From assembly GCF_048320135.1 (NCBI RefSeq), contig NZ_CP182947.1, positions 744,001 to 808,000 of the forward strand: a stretch of 64,000 nt of DNA, read 5' to 3'. The notes under the pieces are model-generated. The model saw only the letters and a program-made list of their open reading frames with translations, had not been told where the DNA came from and did no database searches. Both the position numbers and the translations under genes were made by a program. The DNA comes from Ideonella_A sakaiensis_A (GTDB lineage: Bacteria; Pseudomonadota; Gammaproteobacteria; Burkholderiales; Burkholderiaceae_C). Below are positions 23,799 to 32,535 of this stretch, one piece after another. The first letter of the stretch is position 1; every line of letters begins with the position of its first letter.

Positions 23799-26510
23799 TC
23801 AGGCGACAAACGCGACCTGCGATTCCGGCGTGCGCGTATCCATGTTGCGCCCGCGGTTCAGGTGGTCGTCGATCTCGGCGGCTGCGCCGATCATCCGACC
23901 GTACAGGAAGACGGTGAAGGCTGCCGTTTCCAGATCCCGCTCGCTCAGCTCGCCCGAGGTGTAGTCTGGCCACAGCAGCGCCAGCAGCAGCGCGGCGATC
24001 ACCGCGTCGATGTTGACGCAGAACACATAAGGCGTCGCGCCGACGTCGTACAAGGCCTGCGCGAGTTCGCGGTAGTAGGCATGGAAGACGTTGTAGCTGC
24101 CACGTTTGGCCATGAACTCGGCGATGAAGACTTCGCGCGGATCGTGGTTGACCGGCTTGCCCTTGAAGACCGGATGGTGCACCCCCGGCAAGGCGCGCAG
24201 TTCGAGCCCGGCCTCCTTCGCCGCGGCCTTCTCGGCCTTGTAGTTCTTTGCGAAAACGGTTGCCATCGCCTTCAGATCGAGCCCGTGCTTCGGGTCGCTC
24301 GGATCCATCAGCGCCTGCCCCTTGAACTGCTGCAGCAAAAAGGCCATGCCTTCGAAACCGTTGCCGCCATGGCTGTAGCCGGTATGGGTCAGAAAACCGA
24401 CCATCGCCTTGTTGATCTGCACCCGGCCTGGCGTCTGCGGGCCGTCGGCCGACACCGCGCCTTTTGCGCCCTGCGCCGAGATTGCGCCCGGGCCGTTCGA
24501 GATCAACAGGCCGACCAGCAGCTGCAATGGCAAGGCCTGTTCGTCGCTCGGCTTCTTGCCGGTCATCGCGAGGTAGCAGAGGTCGGCCATCGTCCACGAG
24601 CCGTATCGCTCGGCCTGCGGGATGCCGGCAAGCACACCCCACTGGTGGCGCTCGGCCGGAATCGTCGCGCCGACCATCACGCCGTACAGGCGCAGATACC
24701 AGGGCAGTGTCTCGGCGGTCAGCCGGCTGATGCGTTTGCGCGTCAGCGGTCCCCAGGCGATCGTCGTCGAGATCGCTGCCAGGATCGCATCGCGCGACAA
24801 CACGATGTCCTGGCGCAGCAGGAAGTCGAGGAACACGGACTTCGCGCCACGCGCCGTCACCGCTTTCAACATTGCCGCCGGATGGGTGTCCGAGGCTTCG
24901 TCGGCGCGCGCAGTGAACAGCGCCCGTGTCGCCTCGTCGAGCTTGATCGCCGAACTGTCGAATTCGACATGGTGGCCTTCCTGCAGGCCGGATCCGGCGA
25001 ACAGGTCGATCAGCGCCCGGGTGCATGCCAGCGCACGCTCGACCCGCCTCGGGCCGACGATGGACGCCGCAGCGGCCATCACGGTATTGGGCGAATTGCC
25101 GGCGGCACGCGCGGCGTCGACGGCGACCAGGATCGGATCGCCGACCAGGTTGACCTCGCCGGCAACCGCGATGTCGAGCATCGCGCGGTCGTTCGGCCCG
25201 GCCGCCTCATGCACCAGCGGCAACGCAAAATTGGCCTGCAGCGGCTGCAGCGCCAGATCGAGCACCGAATGGCCATGCACCGAGGTGACCTGGGTCTGGC
25301 TGTCCATCACCGATGCGCCGGACTTGTCCTTCATGTTCTGTCGCGCGATCACCGCGCCGACCTGCTGGCCGAGCACCGCGATCTGCGCCGCATACGGTTC
25401 CGGCGCGATGACCGGCGGCAGCGCCAGTTCGGCCGGCAGCGCAATGCCCTGGTCGTTGGCCATCCACGGTTTCAGCGACAGGCTGCCGCGCGGCGCGAAA
25501 TCGGGTTTCGCGCCGCCGGCCGCCATCACCGCGGTCAGCGCGTCCGGGATGTGTGCGATGTTGGTGACGACCGCACCCTTGCGCGACACCACCGGATTTT
25601 CCGGCGTGAACAACGCATCGACGCCGAAGGCCTCCATGAACCAGCGCTCCTTGTCCTGCGCGCTGTCGCCGGCGCCGGCCATTGCGCCGGCATGGCCGAC
25701 CGCGCGCGTAAGCTTGGCCTTCCAGCGGCCGACGACGCAGGCGACGACCGGCTTGCCGAAATCGACATCACGCTCGTAATAACCGCCCGGCTCGACATAC
25801 AGCACCGCGGCGCGCGAGCGGCCATCGTTGCGGAAGGCATGCGCGAAGTCGCGTGCGCCGTAATGGATGTAGACGTCCTTGCCCGACGACACCAGCGTCG
25901 TCGTTCCCCAGCCTTCTGTGCCCAGATACTGCGCGATCGTCGTCGTGAAGCCACCCGAGTTCGAGAAGATCGCGACCGTTCCCTGCACCAGCGTCTCATC
26001 GGGAAAATCGCCGCCGAGCGCGCCGCCGATGCGCACCCTGCTCCACGAATCGGCCACACCGAGGCAGTTGCCGCCGATGATGTCGACGCCGGCGCCCTGC
26101 GCCATCGCGCGGATTTCACGCGCATCGTGCACCGCGATCTTTTCGGTGACGATGACGATCTTCTTCAGCTGCGGGTTGACGCGGATCAGTTCGGCGACAC
26201 CGTCGCGAACACCCGACGGCGGCAGATAGACGACGCCAGTATTGAACGAAAACCCGGCATTCAAGCCTTCGCGGACATTGTTGAAGACGGGTATGTCGCC
26301 GACCGAAGTCTTCAGCTTCTGGCCGCCGCGGCCCGGCGAGGTGCCGAAGACCACGTTGCCGCCGGAGAAAGCGTGGCTGGTCGGCGTCACCTGGCGCGAT
26401 TCGCCGCCGAGGATATTGAGCACGCAGACGCGGTCGCCGCGGCTGGCCAGATCGGTCAGGGAGTTGACCCCGAGGTAATACGGAAAACCCGCGATGCCCT
26501 GCGCGTTCAT
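23799..26510 (-). CDS. ATP-citrate-lyase-like large subunit: CoA-ligase alpha domain fused to a citrate-synthase-like domain
   Basis: 903 residues. Residues 1-335 match succinyl-CoA synthetase alpha/ACLY: CoA-binding LNILGGESRQ, GGNCLGVAD, FSNSGGFTT, and the phosphohistidine H273 in AVGHAGAMAG. From about 410 onward it is citrate-synthase-like: H714 in YSHGGNGFEG (citrate synthase HGGAN), H779 in GVHHPVFKGKPVNHDPR (GxGHxxYK...DPR) and D835 in CVNIDA (NVD), the usual catalytic triad positions. The segment corresponding to ACLY ADHGPAVSGA reads ISNGPGAISAQG, so the citrate-contacting His is N672. It is about 300 residues longer than AclB. Its ATG overlaps the stop of the ATP-grasp partner gene by 4 bp. 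Likely role: ATP-dependent CoA cleavage of a citrate-like acid. Confidence 0.8.
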   Translation of the reverse strand: MNAQGIAGFPYYLGVNSLTDLASRGDRVCVLNILGGESRQVTPTSHAFSGGNVVFGTSPGRGGQKLKTSVGDIPVFNNVREGLNAGFSFNTGVVYLPPSGVRDGVAELIRVNPQLKKIVIVTEKIAVHDAREIRAMAQGAGVDIIGGNCLGVADSWSRVRIGGALGGDFPDETLVQGTVAIFSNSGGFTTTIAQYLGTEGWGTTTLVSSGKDVYIHYGARDFAHAFRNDGRSRAAVLYVEPGGYYERDVDFGKPVVACVVGRWKAKLTRAVGHAGAMAGAGDSAQDKERWFMEAFGVDALFTPENPVVSRKGAVVTNIAHIPDALTAVMAAGGAKPDFAPRGSLSLKPWMANDQGIALPAELALPPVIAPEPYAAQIAVLGQQVGAVIARQNMKDKSGASVMDSQTQVTSVHGHSVLDLALQPLQANFALPLVHEAAGPNDRAMLDIAVAGEVNLVGDPILVAVDAARAAGNSPNTVMAAAASIVGPRRVERALACTRALIDLFAGSGLQEGHHVEFDSSAIKLDEATRALFTARADEASDTHPAAMLKAVTARGAKSVFLDFLLRQDIVLSRDAILAAISTTIAWGPLTRKRISRLTAETLPWYLRLYGVMVGATIPAERHQWGVLAGIPQAERYGSWTMADLCYLAMTGKKPSDEQALPLQLLVGLLISNGPGAISAQGAKGAVSADGPQTPGRVQINKAMVGFLTHTGYSHGGNGFEGMAFLLQQFKGQALMDPSDPKHGLDLKAMATVFAKNYKAEKAAAKEAGLELRALPGVHHPVFKGKPVNHDPREVFIAEFMAKRGSYNVFHAYYRELAQALYDVGATPYVFCVNIDAVIAALLLALLWPDYTSGELSERDLETAAFTVFLYGRMIGAAAEIDDHLNRGRNMDTRTPESQVAFVA

Positions 26511-27802
26511 GCTGCTTCTCCTTCGGCCACTGCCGTCAAACCCAGGCGTTTCGCGATCACATCGCGGCCGCCGGCCTTCATCCATTCATCGACCTTCTTC
26601 GCATAGTTGACGACCTCGGAGATCGCGCTGTCGAAGCCGAAGAAGCGGTAGGGAATGCCCAATGAATCGCAGGTATCGGCCAAAACGCCGAAGCCGCGGA
26701 TCAGGTTCGGTCCGCCGCGGCCGACGACCACGTACAGCGGCGTTGGTCCGTTCGCCGAAAAGTGCTCGCGCAGCGCATCACCCATTGCGCGCAGCGTCTC
26801 GTGGATATCGGTGTTGTTCGATTTGCCGCCGATGATGAAGAGCACGTTCGACTGCTCGAGGAAGTGGCGGTAGCAGATGCGCGCGACTTCCTTCATCTTT
26901 TCGTAGGGCGGGTTGCCGCCGAAGTCCGAGCTGATGCTCGCCGCTTCGCCGAGCACCTCGGTCACAAGGCTGTTCGCGCCACCGCCGAAGGTCGGTGCGA
27001 GGATCGTCCCGCGCTCGTTGATCACGAAGACATCCGACTGACCCTGGTGGGTGCGCAGTTCGTTGACTTCCTGCTCGAACGCGCCGACATCGGCGGCGAA
27101 CAGGTGTTCGGGCAGGCCGAGCCGCGCGACGCGCGGGTCGTCGCGGTCGAAGCCGCATTTGAAATCGCAGGCGACCGGCGTCAAGCGGCCCTTGCCGTCG
27201 GGACGCATGCGGATCGGGTTCAGCTCGAGCGTCGTCATGCCGTAGTGGTGCATCAGCTCCCACAACTTCGGCAGGTGCTGCACCAGCGGCGAGACGATTT
27301 CGCGCGGCGCGCCGATATCGGCCAGCGCATTGGCGATCACGAAGGCCTTCAGGCCGGTCAGCGCATCGAAGGGCACGGTGACGATCTCGTCCTTGCCGAG
27401 TTCCTCGATATCGACGCCGCCGCGATGCGTGATCGTGATCGTCGGTGCGCGAAATCGCGTGTCGTCGGTGATCGAGAAATAGACCTCGTGTTCGGCCGGC
27501 ACGCCGCCTTCGAAAGTCACGCCGTTGGCTTTTGCCGTCGCATTGCCATGTTTGTGTTCGGCGAAATAAAGCCGCTCCTTCTCGGCCAGCGCGGTTCGCA
27601 GATCGGATGCGCGGCCGATCAGCCCCGACTTGCCCTTCTTGCCGACACCGCCCTTGAACAGCGGCTTGACGAAGACCTGGCCATGTCGCTTGATCAGGTC
27701 GCTGATCTGGCTTTCCGACGCGTCGGGGCCGAGCACTTCGGCGATCGGAAAATCGACCAGCTTCAGCAGCCTGGCGCCGTACAACATACCTGTGATTTGC
27801 AT
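26507..27802 (-). CDS. ATP-citrate-lyase-like small subunit (ATP-grasp plus citrate-binding domain)
   Basis: 431 residues aligning by eye with the N-terminal 430 residues of ATP-citrate lyase (AclA). The ATP-grasp region has VFVKPLFKGGVGKKGKSGLIG, ITHRGGVDIEELG and TTLELNPIRM; the citrate-binding domain has APTFGGGANSLV, ADxGG-like SSDFGGNPPY, VLFIIGGKSNNTD and VVGRGGPNLIRG. With the downstream 903-residue subunit it reproduces the two-gene ACLY architecture: ATP, an acid and CoA to acyl-CoA, then cleavage. It lies directly after tctA, implying that the imported acid is its substrate. Start ATG 27802; GAGA lies eight bases upstream. Confidence 0.85.
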   Translation of the reverse strand: MQITGMLYGARLLKLVDFPIAEVLGPDASESQISDLIKRHGQVFVKPLFKGGVGKKGKSGLIGRASDLRTALAEKERLYFAEHKHGNATAKANGVTFEGGVPAEHEVYFSITDDTRFRAPTITITHRGGVDIEELGKDEIVTVPFDALTGLKAFVIANALADIGAPREIVSPLVQHLPKLWELMHHYGMTTLELNPIRMRPDGKGRLTPVACDFKCGFDRDDPRVARLGLPEHLFAADVGAFEQEVNELRTHQGQSDVFVINERGTILAPTFGGGANSLVTEVLGEAASISSDFGGNPPYEKMKEVARICYRHFLEQSNVLFIIGGKSNNTDIHETLRAMGDALREHFSANGPTPLYVVVGRGGPNLIRGFGVLADTCDSLGIPYRFFGFDSAISEVVNYAKKVDEWMKAGGRDVIAKRLGLTAVAEGEAA

Positions 27803-27877
27803 GACATTTCTCTTGTCGAAGGGACGAGTTACCCCCCGCCGCGCTGTTGCACGACGTTCCACGGGGGCTGTGGTGGA

Positions 27878-27892
27878 GGGGGCTGGGCCCCC
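27878..27892 (-). terminator. GC hairpin between tctA and the ATP-grasp gene
   Basis: GGGGGC-TGG-GCCCCC, a perfect six-pair hairpin immediately after the tctA stop. It has no U-tract, so it may attenuate transcription or stabilise the tct mRNA rather than terminate it. Confidence 0.4.
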
Positions 27893-27897
27893 GGGGT

Positions 27898-29418
27898 TCA
27901 GGCCTGCAGTGGCTCGACCCGGCCGTTGCGGCCGTTGCGGCTGAAGCGGCGGACCAGCGGCGGCACGATGACCATCGTCGCGGCGCAGATCCACAGGCCG
28001 ATCGAGATCGGGCTCTCGAACAGAATGCCGATTTCACCGTTGGTGATCGACATCGCACGGCGCAGGTTCTGTTCCATCAGATCGCCGAGCACGAAGCCGA
28101 GGATCAGCGGGGCCATCGGTACCCCCTGCTTGCGCAGCAGGTAGCCGATCAGGCCGAAGCCGGCCATCAGCATCAGGTCGAAGGTGGTGGCGTGAACCGC
28201 ATAGACGCCGACCGTGCTGACCGCCAGGATGCCCGGCACCAGCATCCAGTTCGGCACGCTGAGCACCTTGATGAAGGCGCCGATCAGCGGGATATTGATC
28301 GCCAGCAGGATCACGTTGGCGAGGAACAGCGACGCGATCAGGCCCCAGACCAGATCCGGTTGCTGCGTGAACAGCGCCGGCCCCGGCGTGATGTTGTAAA
28401 GCGTCAATGCGCCGACCATCACCGCGGTGGTGCCCGAACCCGGCACGCCGAGTGTCAGCATCGGAACGAAGGAACCGGCTGCCGACGCATTGTTCGCCGC
28501 CTCGGGAGCCGCCACGCCGCGGATATCACCTTCACCGAAGGTGCCGCTGTCGCCAGACAGACGCTTCTCCATCGAATAGGTCATTGCGCTGGCGATCGTT
28601 GCACCGGCACCGGGCAACACGCCGACGACGAAGCCAACCACGCCCGAGCGCACCGAGGGCCACCAGGCCAGTTTCTGCTCGGCCCAGTTGAACAGCTTGC
28701 GGCCGGTTTCCTTGATCATGCCGGCGCTGCTGTGCTGGTGTTCGAGCATCAGCAGGATTTCGCTGACCGAGAAGACACCGATCACGACGACGATGAACTG
28801 GATGCCGTCGGACAGGTGAACGTCACCGCCGGTGAAGCGGTAGACACCCGAGTTTGAATCGAGGCCGACCGTCGACAGCGACAGGCCGATGATCGCCGCC
28901 AGTCCCGCCTTCATCGGCGCATCACCCATCAGGCCGGCGATGCAGGCAAAGGCAAAACACATCAGCGCGAAATATTCTGCCGGGCCGAAAGCCAGTGCCC
29001 AGCGCGCGAGCAAGGGAGCGAACGCGACGATGCCGATGGTCGCGATGACCGAACCGATGAACGAGCTCCAGGCCGAGATCGACAAGGCAACACCGCCCAG
29101 CCCCTTGCGCGCCATCGGATAGCCGTCGAGCGTCGTCATGATCGCGCCGGCGTCGCCGGGCACGTTGAGGAGGATCGACGAGATCCGCCCGCCGTATTCG
29201 CAGCCGACATAGACGGCAGCGAGCAGGATCAGCGCGGTTTCGGGTGGCAGCTTCAGTGCGAAGGCCAGCGGCATCAGGATCGCGACGCCATTGATCGGGC
29301 CGAGGCCCGGCAACATGCCGACGATGGTGCCCAGGAAGGCGCCGAAAGCGGCAATCATCAGGTTCATCGGCGAAAGTGCGACGCCGAAACCGTCAATCAG
29401 GTAGCCCAGAGTTTCCAT
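27898..29418 (-). CDS. tctA: Tripartite tricarboxylate transporter, large permease TctA
   Basis: 506 residues with about 12 helices. Signature regions of TctA are present: AFGAFLGTIVGMLPGLGPINGVAILMPL, YVGCEYGGRISSILLNVPGDAGAIMTTLDGYPMARKG, GFVVGVLPGAGATIASAMTYSMEKRLS and the VPMLTLGVPGSGTTAVMVGALTLYNITPGP block. It transports citrate-like tri- and dicarboxylates with TctB and TctC. Start ATG 29418 shares one base with the tctB stop (TGATG). The frame stays open upstream, but that part is the tctB antisense-like extension. Confidence 0.96.
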   Translation of the reverse strand: METLGYLIDGFGVALSPMNLMIAAFGAFLGTIVGMLPGLGPINGVAILMPLAFALKLPPETALILLAAVYVGCEYGGRISSILLNVPGDAGAIMTTLDGYPMARKGLGGVALSISAWSSFIGSVIATIGIVAFAPLLARWALAFGPAEYFALMCFAFACIAGLMGDAPMKAGLAAIIGLSLSTVGLDSNSGVYRFTGGDVHLSDGIQFIVVVIGVFSVSEILLMLEHQHSSAGMIKETGRKLFNWAEQKLAWWPSVRSGVVGFVVGVLPGAGATIASAMTYSMEKRLSGDSGTFGEGDIRGVAAPEAANNASAAGSFVPMLTLGVPGSGTTAVMVGALTLYNITPGPALFTQQPDLVWGLIASLFLANVILLAINIPLIGAFIKVLSVPNWMLVPGILAVSTVGVYAVHATTFDLMLMAGFGLIGYLLRKQGVPMAPLILGFVLGDLMEQNLRRAMSITNGEIGILFESPISIGLWICAATMVIVPPLVRRFSRNGRNGRVEPLQA

Positions 29419-29864
29419 CAGCGGCCTCCGAAAATGAAGCTGAGAAGACCGGTCGGCAAGACAACGTCGAGCAGCTTGTCGAACAGCAGATAAAGACCGA
29501 CACCGAGGCCGACGCCGCCGAGCAGCGCCTGTTTCCACGTGCCGCCGAAGGCCATGCCGACCGGCACCGACATCAGCGCGGTGGCCAGCGTGAAGCCGAG
29601 GATCTGGAACAGCAGGGCGTAGATGAAGACCGTCAGCACGCTGAGTCCGATGAGCTTGGCCGCACCGGGCGGGAAGGGGTTGGCGTGCAGCGAGGGCTTG
29701 ATCACCAGCCAGATGCCGCCGATCGCCATCAGCGCGGCCAGCAGCCTGGGGAAGGCACGCGGGCCGACCGGTTCATATGAAAAGGGGGGCGCGTAGGCCT
29801 GGGCGAAATACGCCATTGCAGCGGCCACGGCAATGCACACCGCACCGAGGATGCGATCACTCAT
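29418..29864 (-). CDS. tctB: Tripartite tricarboxylate transporter, small permease TctB
   Basis: 148 residues with four predicted helices: 5-24, about 40-57, 70-95 and 105-128. The family region YEPVGPRAFPRLLAALMAIGGIWLV follows the first helix. TctB pairs with TctA in the membrane and is required for transport. GGAGAT precedes the ATG. The stop overlaps the tctA start by one base, which favours balanced production. Confidence 0.93.
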   Translation of the reverse strand: MSDRILGAVCIAVAAAMAYFAQAYAPPFSYEPVGPRAFPRLLAALMAIGGIWLVIKPSLHANPFPPGAAKLIGLSVLTVFIYALLFQILGFTLATALMSVPVGMAFGGTWKQALLGGVGLGVGLYLLFDKLLDVVLPTGLLSFIFGGR

Positions 29865-29959
29865 TGGGAATCTCCATTGGAGCCGCGACGGCGCGGCGGA
29901 CTGGCTTGAACCGGGGATCGGCCGCTCGACCAGTGGTCGGCGGCCGATCGGTCACGCCA

Positions 29960-30940
29960 TTACTTCGCGACAGCCAGACCGAAGTCCTGGGCCAGCTTGC
30001 GGTATTCGCCGACCCGCTTCTTCGCATAGGCGTCGGCCTCAGCACCGACCATGTCGAACGGGAACAGACCACGGTCGGCGCGCAGCTTCGCGTATTCCGG
30101 GGTCGCCATCATCTTCTTGAAGGTGTCGCTCCAGACCTTGAAATCGGCATCGCTGACCTTCGGGCCCATATAAAAACCACGGATGATCGGCCATTCGATG
30201 TCGATGCCCTGCTCCTTGGCGGTCGGGACGTTCGCCAGGTCGCCCGGCAGGCGCTTGTCGGCCATCACCGCGAGCACGCGGATCTTCGAGCCGGCCTTGG
30301 CCTGCTGCTGGGCCTCGGATGCATCACCCGAATAGACCTGGATGTGGCCGCCTTGCAGCGCGGTGCTGGCTTCGCCGCCTCCTTCGAAGGCAACGAATCG
30401 CATCGTTTTCGGATCGATGCCGGCAGCCTTGGCGACCAGCGCGGCCTTCATCCAGTCCTGGCTGCCGACGGTGCCGCCAGCGCCGAACACGACCTTGGTC
30501 GGGTCGGCCTTGACCGCTGCGATCAGTTCCTTCAGCGACTTGAACGGCGAATTTTCGGCGACGATGACGGCGCCGAAGTCGGCACCGATCGCGGCCAGCC
30601 AGCGCACGTCGTTTTCGTTGTAGCGGCCGAACTTGCCTTGCGCCAGGTTGAGCAGCGAACCACCCGAGAAGGCGACGATGGTGTTTCCTTCGTCAGGGCG
30701 CTGGGCGATCACCGAGTTGTAGGCCACCGCGCCGATGCCGCCGGGCATGTAGGTCACGCGCATCGGGTCGGCGATATATTTGCCGTCGAGCAGCGCGCTT
30801 TGCGCGAGCTTGCAGGTCAGGTCGAAACCGCCGCCGGGCTTGGCCGGGGCGATGCATTCGGTCTTGTCGAGCGGGCCGGCATTGGCGGCAAACGCCGAGC
30901 AGGCGAGGACAAGGGCGAGCAGGGGTGACTTGCGGATCAT
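29960..30940 (-). CDS. tctC: Tricarboxylate-binding periplasmic protein TctC (Bug family)
   Basis: 326 residues with a signal peptide (MIRKSPLLALVLACSAFAANA). The mature region IAPAKPGGGFDLTCKLAQSALL is the Bug/TctC binding loop (A-x-P-G-G-x-x-D). PMRVTYMPGGIGAVAYNSVIAQRP and a LFPFDMVGAEADAYAKKRVGEYRKLAQDFGL ending follow. The GGGFDLTC variant with a Cys matches the TctC subgroup linked to citrate-type transport rather than general Bug proteins. AAAGGAG precedes ATG 30940. It is the first gene of tctCBA and lies 170 bp after the kinase gene, so a regulated promoter is expected there. Confidence 0.94.
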   Translation of the reverse strand: MIRKSPLLALVLACSAFAANAGPLDKTECIAPAKPGGGFDLTCKLAQSALLDGKYIADPMRVTYMPGGIGAVAYNSVIAQRPDEGNTIVAFSGGSLLNLAQGKFGRYNENDVRWLAAIGADFGAVIVAENSPFKSLKELIAAVKADPTKVVFGAGGTVGSQDWMKAALVAKAAGIDPKTMRFVAFEGGGEASTALQGGHIQVYSGDASEAQQQAKAGSKIRVLAVMADKRLPGDLANVPTAKEQGIDIEWPIIRGFYMGPKVSDADFKVWSDTFKKMMATPEYAKLRADRGLFPFDMVGAEADAYAKKRVGEYRKLAQDFGLAVAK

Positions 30941-31110
30941 GGAATTCGTCTCCTTTGGTGAAAGTGGCGTCCTTGGAGGCCTTGGCTCCAGGGATGACGG
31001 CACTTTATCGAGCGGCCCCTTTCAGCCGCCTTTCACCAAGATCCGCGAAATGTGCGGGCAAACCCTAGGCCCTGCACCGACATTGGACGACTCGACGTGC
31101 GGTTTGACGA

Positions 31111-32535
31111 TCAACCCTCGCTGGCCGAATGACCAGCCAACGGCAGCCGCATCTCGGCCAGCAGCCCACCTTCGGCACGATTGGCCAGCTGCAGTTGGCC
31201 ACCGAGCCGCTCGGCGACCGAGCGGACGATTGCCAGCCCGAGGCCGGAACCCGACTTGCCGACATTGCTGGCGCGGAAGAAGCGTTCGCCGGCGCGATCG
31301 ATCTCGTCGGGCGGGATGCCCGGGCCGTCGTCGAGCACCGCCAGCATTGCAAAACCGTCGCGCACCGACAAGCGCGCAGTGACGTGCCCGCCGCGCGGCG
31401 TATAACGGATCGCGTTGTGCAGCAGGTTGCCGAAGGCCTCCTTCACGAGCCCGGGCTGGGCGAGGATGCGCACCGGGCCGGCCTCGTCCGATTCGAGGCC
31501 GAGGTCGACACCCTGCTCGCGCGCCTCGCTCCACCACTGGCGGGTCACCTCGTCGATCAGACGGCCGGCATCGACCGCTTCCGGCGCGATGTCGATGCTG
31601 TCGGACCGTGCCAGCGCCAGCATCTGGTTGGTCTGGCGCACCGTCTCGTCGAGCTGGGACCGGATCGCGAGCAGCGCATCGCGTTGCTGCTGCGGGTCGG
31701 CGCGCAGCGCATAACCGACCTGCGTCGCCATCGTCGCCAGCGGCGTTCGCAGCTGGTGCGACGCATCGTCGATGAAACGGCGACGCGCCTCGGCCGAACG
31801 GCGATTGCGCTCGACATGGTGGTTGATCGCCTCGACCAGCGGCTGCACATCGGCCGGTATGCCGCGCGTCGAGATCGGCGTCAGATCGGTCGCCGGCCGC
31901 GACTGCACCTCGCTGCGCAGGCGCGCCAGCGGGCGCAGCGCCCAGCCGACCGCGAGCGCCAGCAGCCCCGCGGCGGCAACGATCAGCAGCAGGTCGCGGG
32001 CGACCGTCTGCAGCACCAGCGAACGGGTGAAATCGGTGCGTGACTCGATCGTCTCGGCGACCTGGATGACGACCCGTCCCGCGTTCGCCTGGCCGGCAAG
32101 CGGCCGATCGAGCACACGCGCATAGGAGCCGATCCGAATCGGGTCGCCGTAATAAACCGCATCGCTGAACTGTGGTGCGCCGGTGATCAGCGCCCGCGGC
32201 GCCTCTGGCAGGTCGGCATTGCCAATCTCGACCAGGCCATCTTCGGTGGCCACGCGGTAATAGACGCGGCCGCTGGCGGTCAATTCGAAGAATTCCAGCA
32301 TCACATAGGGCAGCTCGACACTGAGCCCGCCGCTGGCGGTCGAGATATTGGCGTCCATCGCCTTGATCGCACCGAGCAGCGAGCGGTCGTAGGCCGCATT
32401 CGCTGCAGCTTCCGCGGTGCGCCAGGTCAGCCACAGTTCGGCGCCGACCAGCGCCAGCAGACCGGGAAACAGCACCAGCAGCAGCGTGCGCCGCAGGCTG
32501 GCCTGATGCCAGCGGTCCAGGCTCAGTCGGCGCAT
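31111..32535 (-). CDS. tctE: TctE-like sensor histidine kinase
   Basis: 474 residues: helix 1 (about 15-37), a periplasmic sensor region (about 40-178; TctE_N/2CSK_N-type, with VMLEFFELTASGRVYYRV), helix 2 (181-200), then the phosphoacceptor H260 in FIDDASHQLRTPLATM. The kinase core has N (LLHNAIRYTPRGG), G1 (LDDGPGIPP), F (ERFFRAS) and G2 (SGSGLGLAIV) boxes. In enteric bacteria, TctE senses tricarboxylates and controls tctCBA; synteny here is the same. It overlaps the response-regulator gene by 13 bp. Confidence 0.92.
   Translation of the reverse strand: MRRLSLDRWHQASLRRTLLLVLFPGLLALVGAELWLTWRTAEAAANAAYDRSLLGAIKAMDANISTASGGLSVELPYVMLEFFELTASGRVYYRVATEDGLVEIGNADLPEAPRALITGAPQFSDAVYYGDPIRIGSYARVLDRPLAGQANAGRVVIQVAETIESRTDFTRSLVLQTVARDLLLIVAAAGLLALAVGWALRPLARLRSEVQSRPATDLTPISTRGIPADVQPLVEAINHHVERNRRSAEARRRFIDDASHQLRTPLATMATQVGYALRADPQQQRDALLAIRSQLDETVRQTNQMLALARSDSIDIAPEAVDAGRLIDEVTRQWWSEAREQGVDLGLESDEAGPVRILAQPGLVKEAFGNLLHNAIRYTPRGGHVTARLSVRDGFAMLAVLDDGPGIPPDEIDRAGERFFRASNVGKSGSGLGLAIVRSVAERLGGQLQLANRAEGGLLAEMRLPLAGHSASEG

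Noticed and set aside
23682..26606. 974-codon open frame on the plus strand
   Set aside because: Antisense to the ATP-citrate-lyase-like large subunit; its Arg/His/Asp-rich composition and lack of any motif mark it as a mirror frame.
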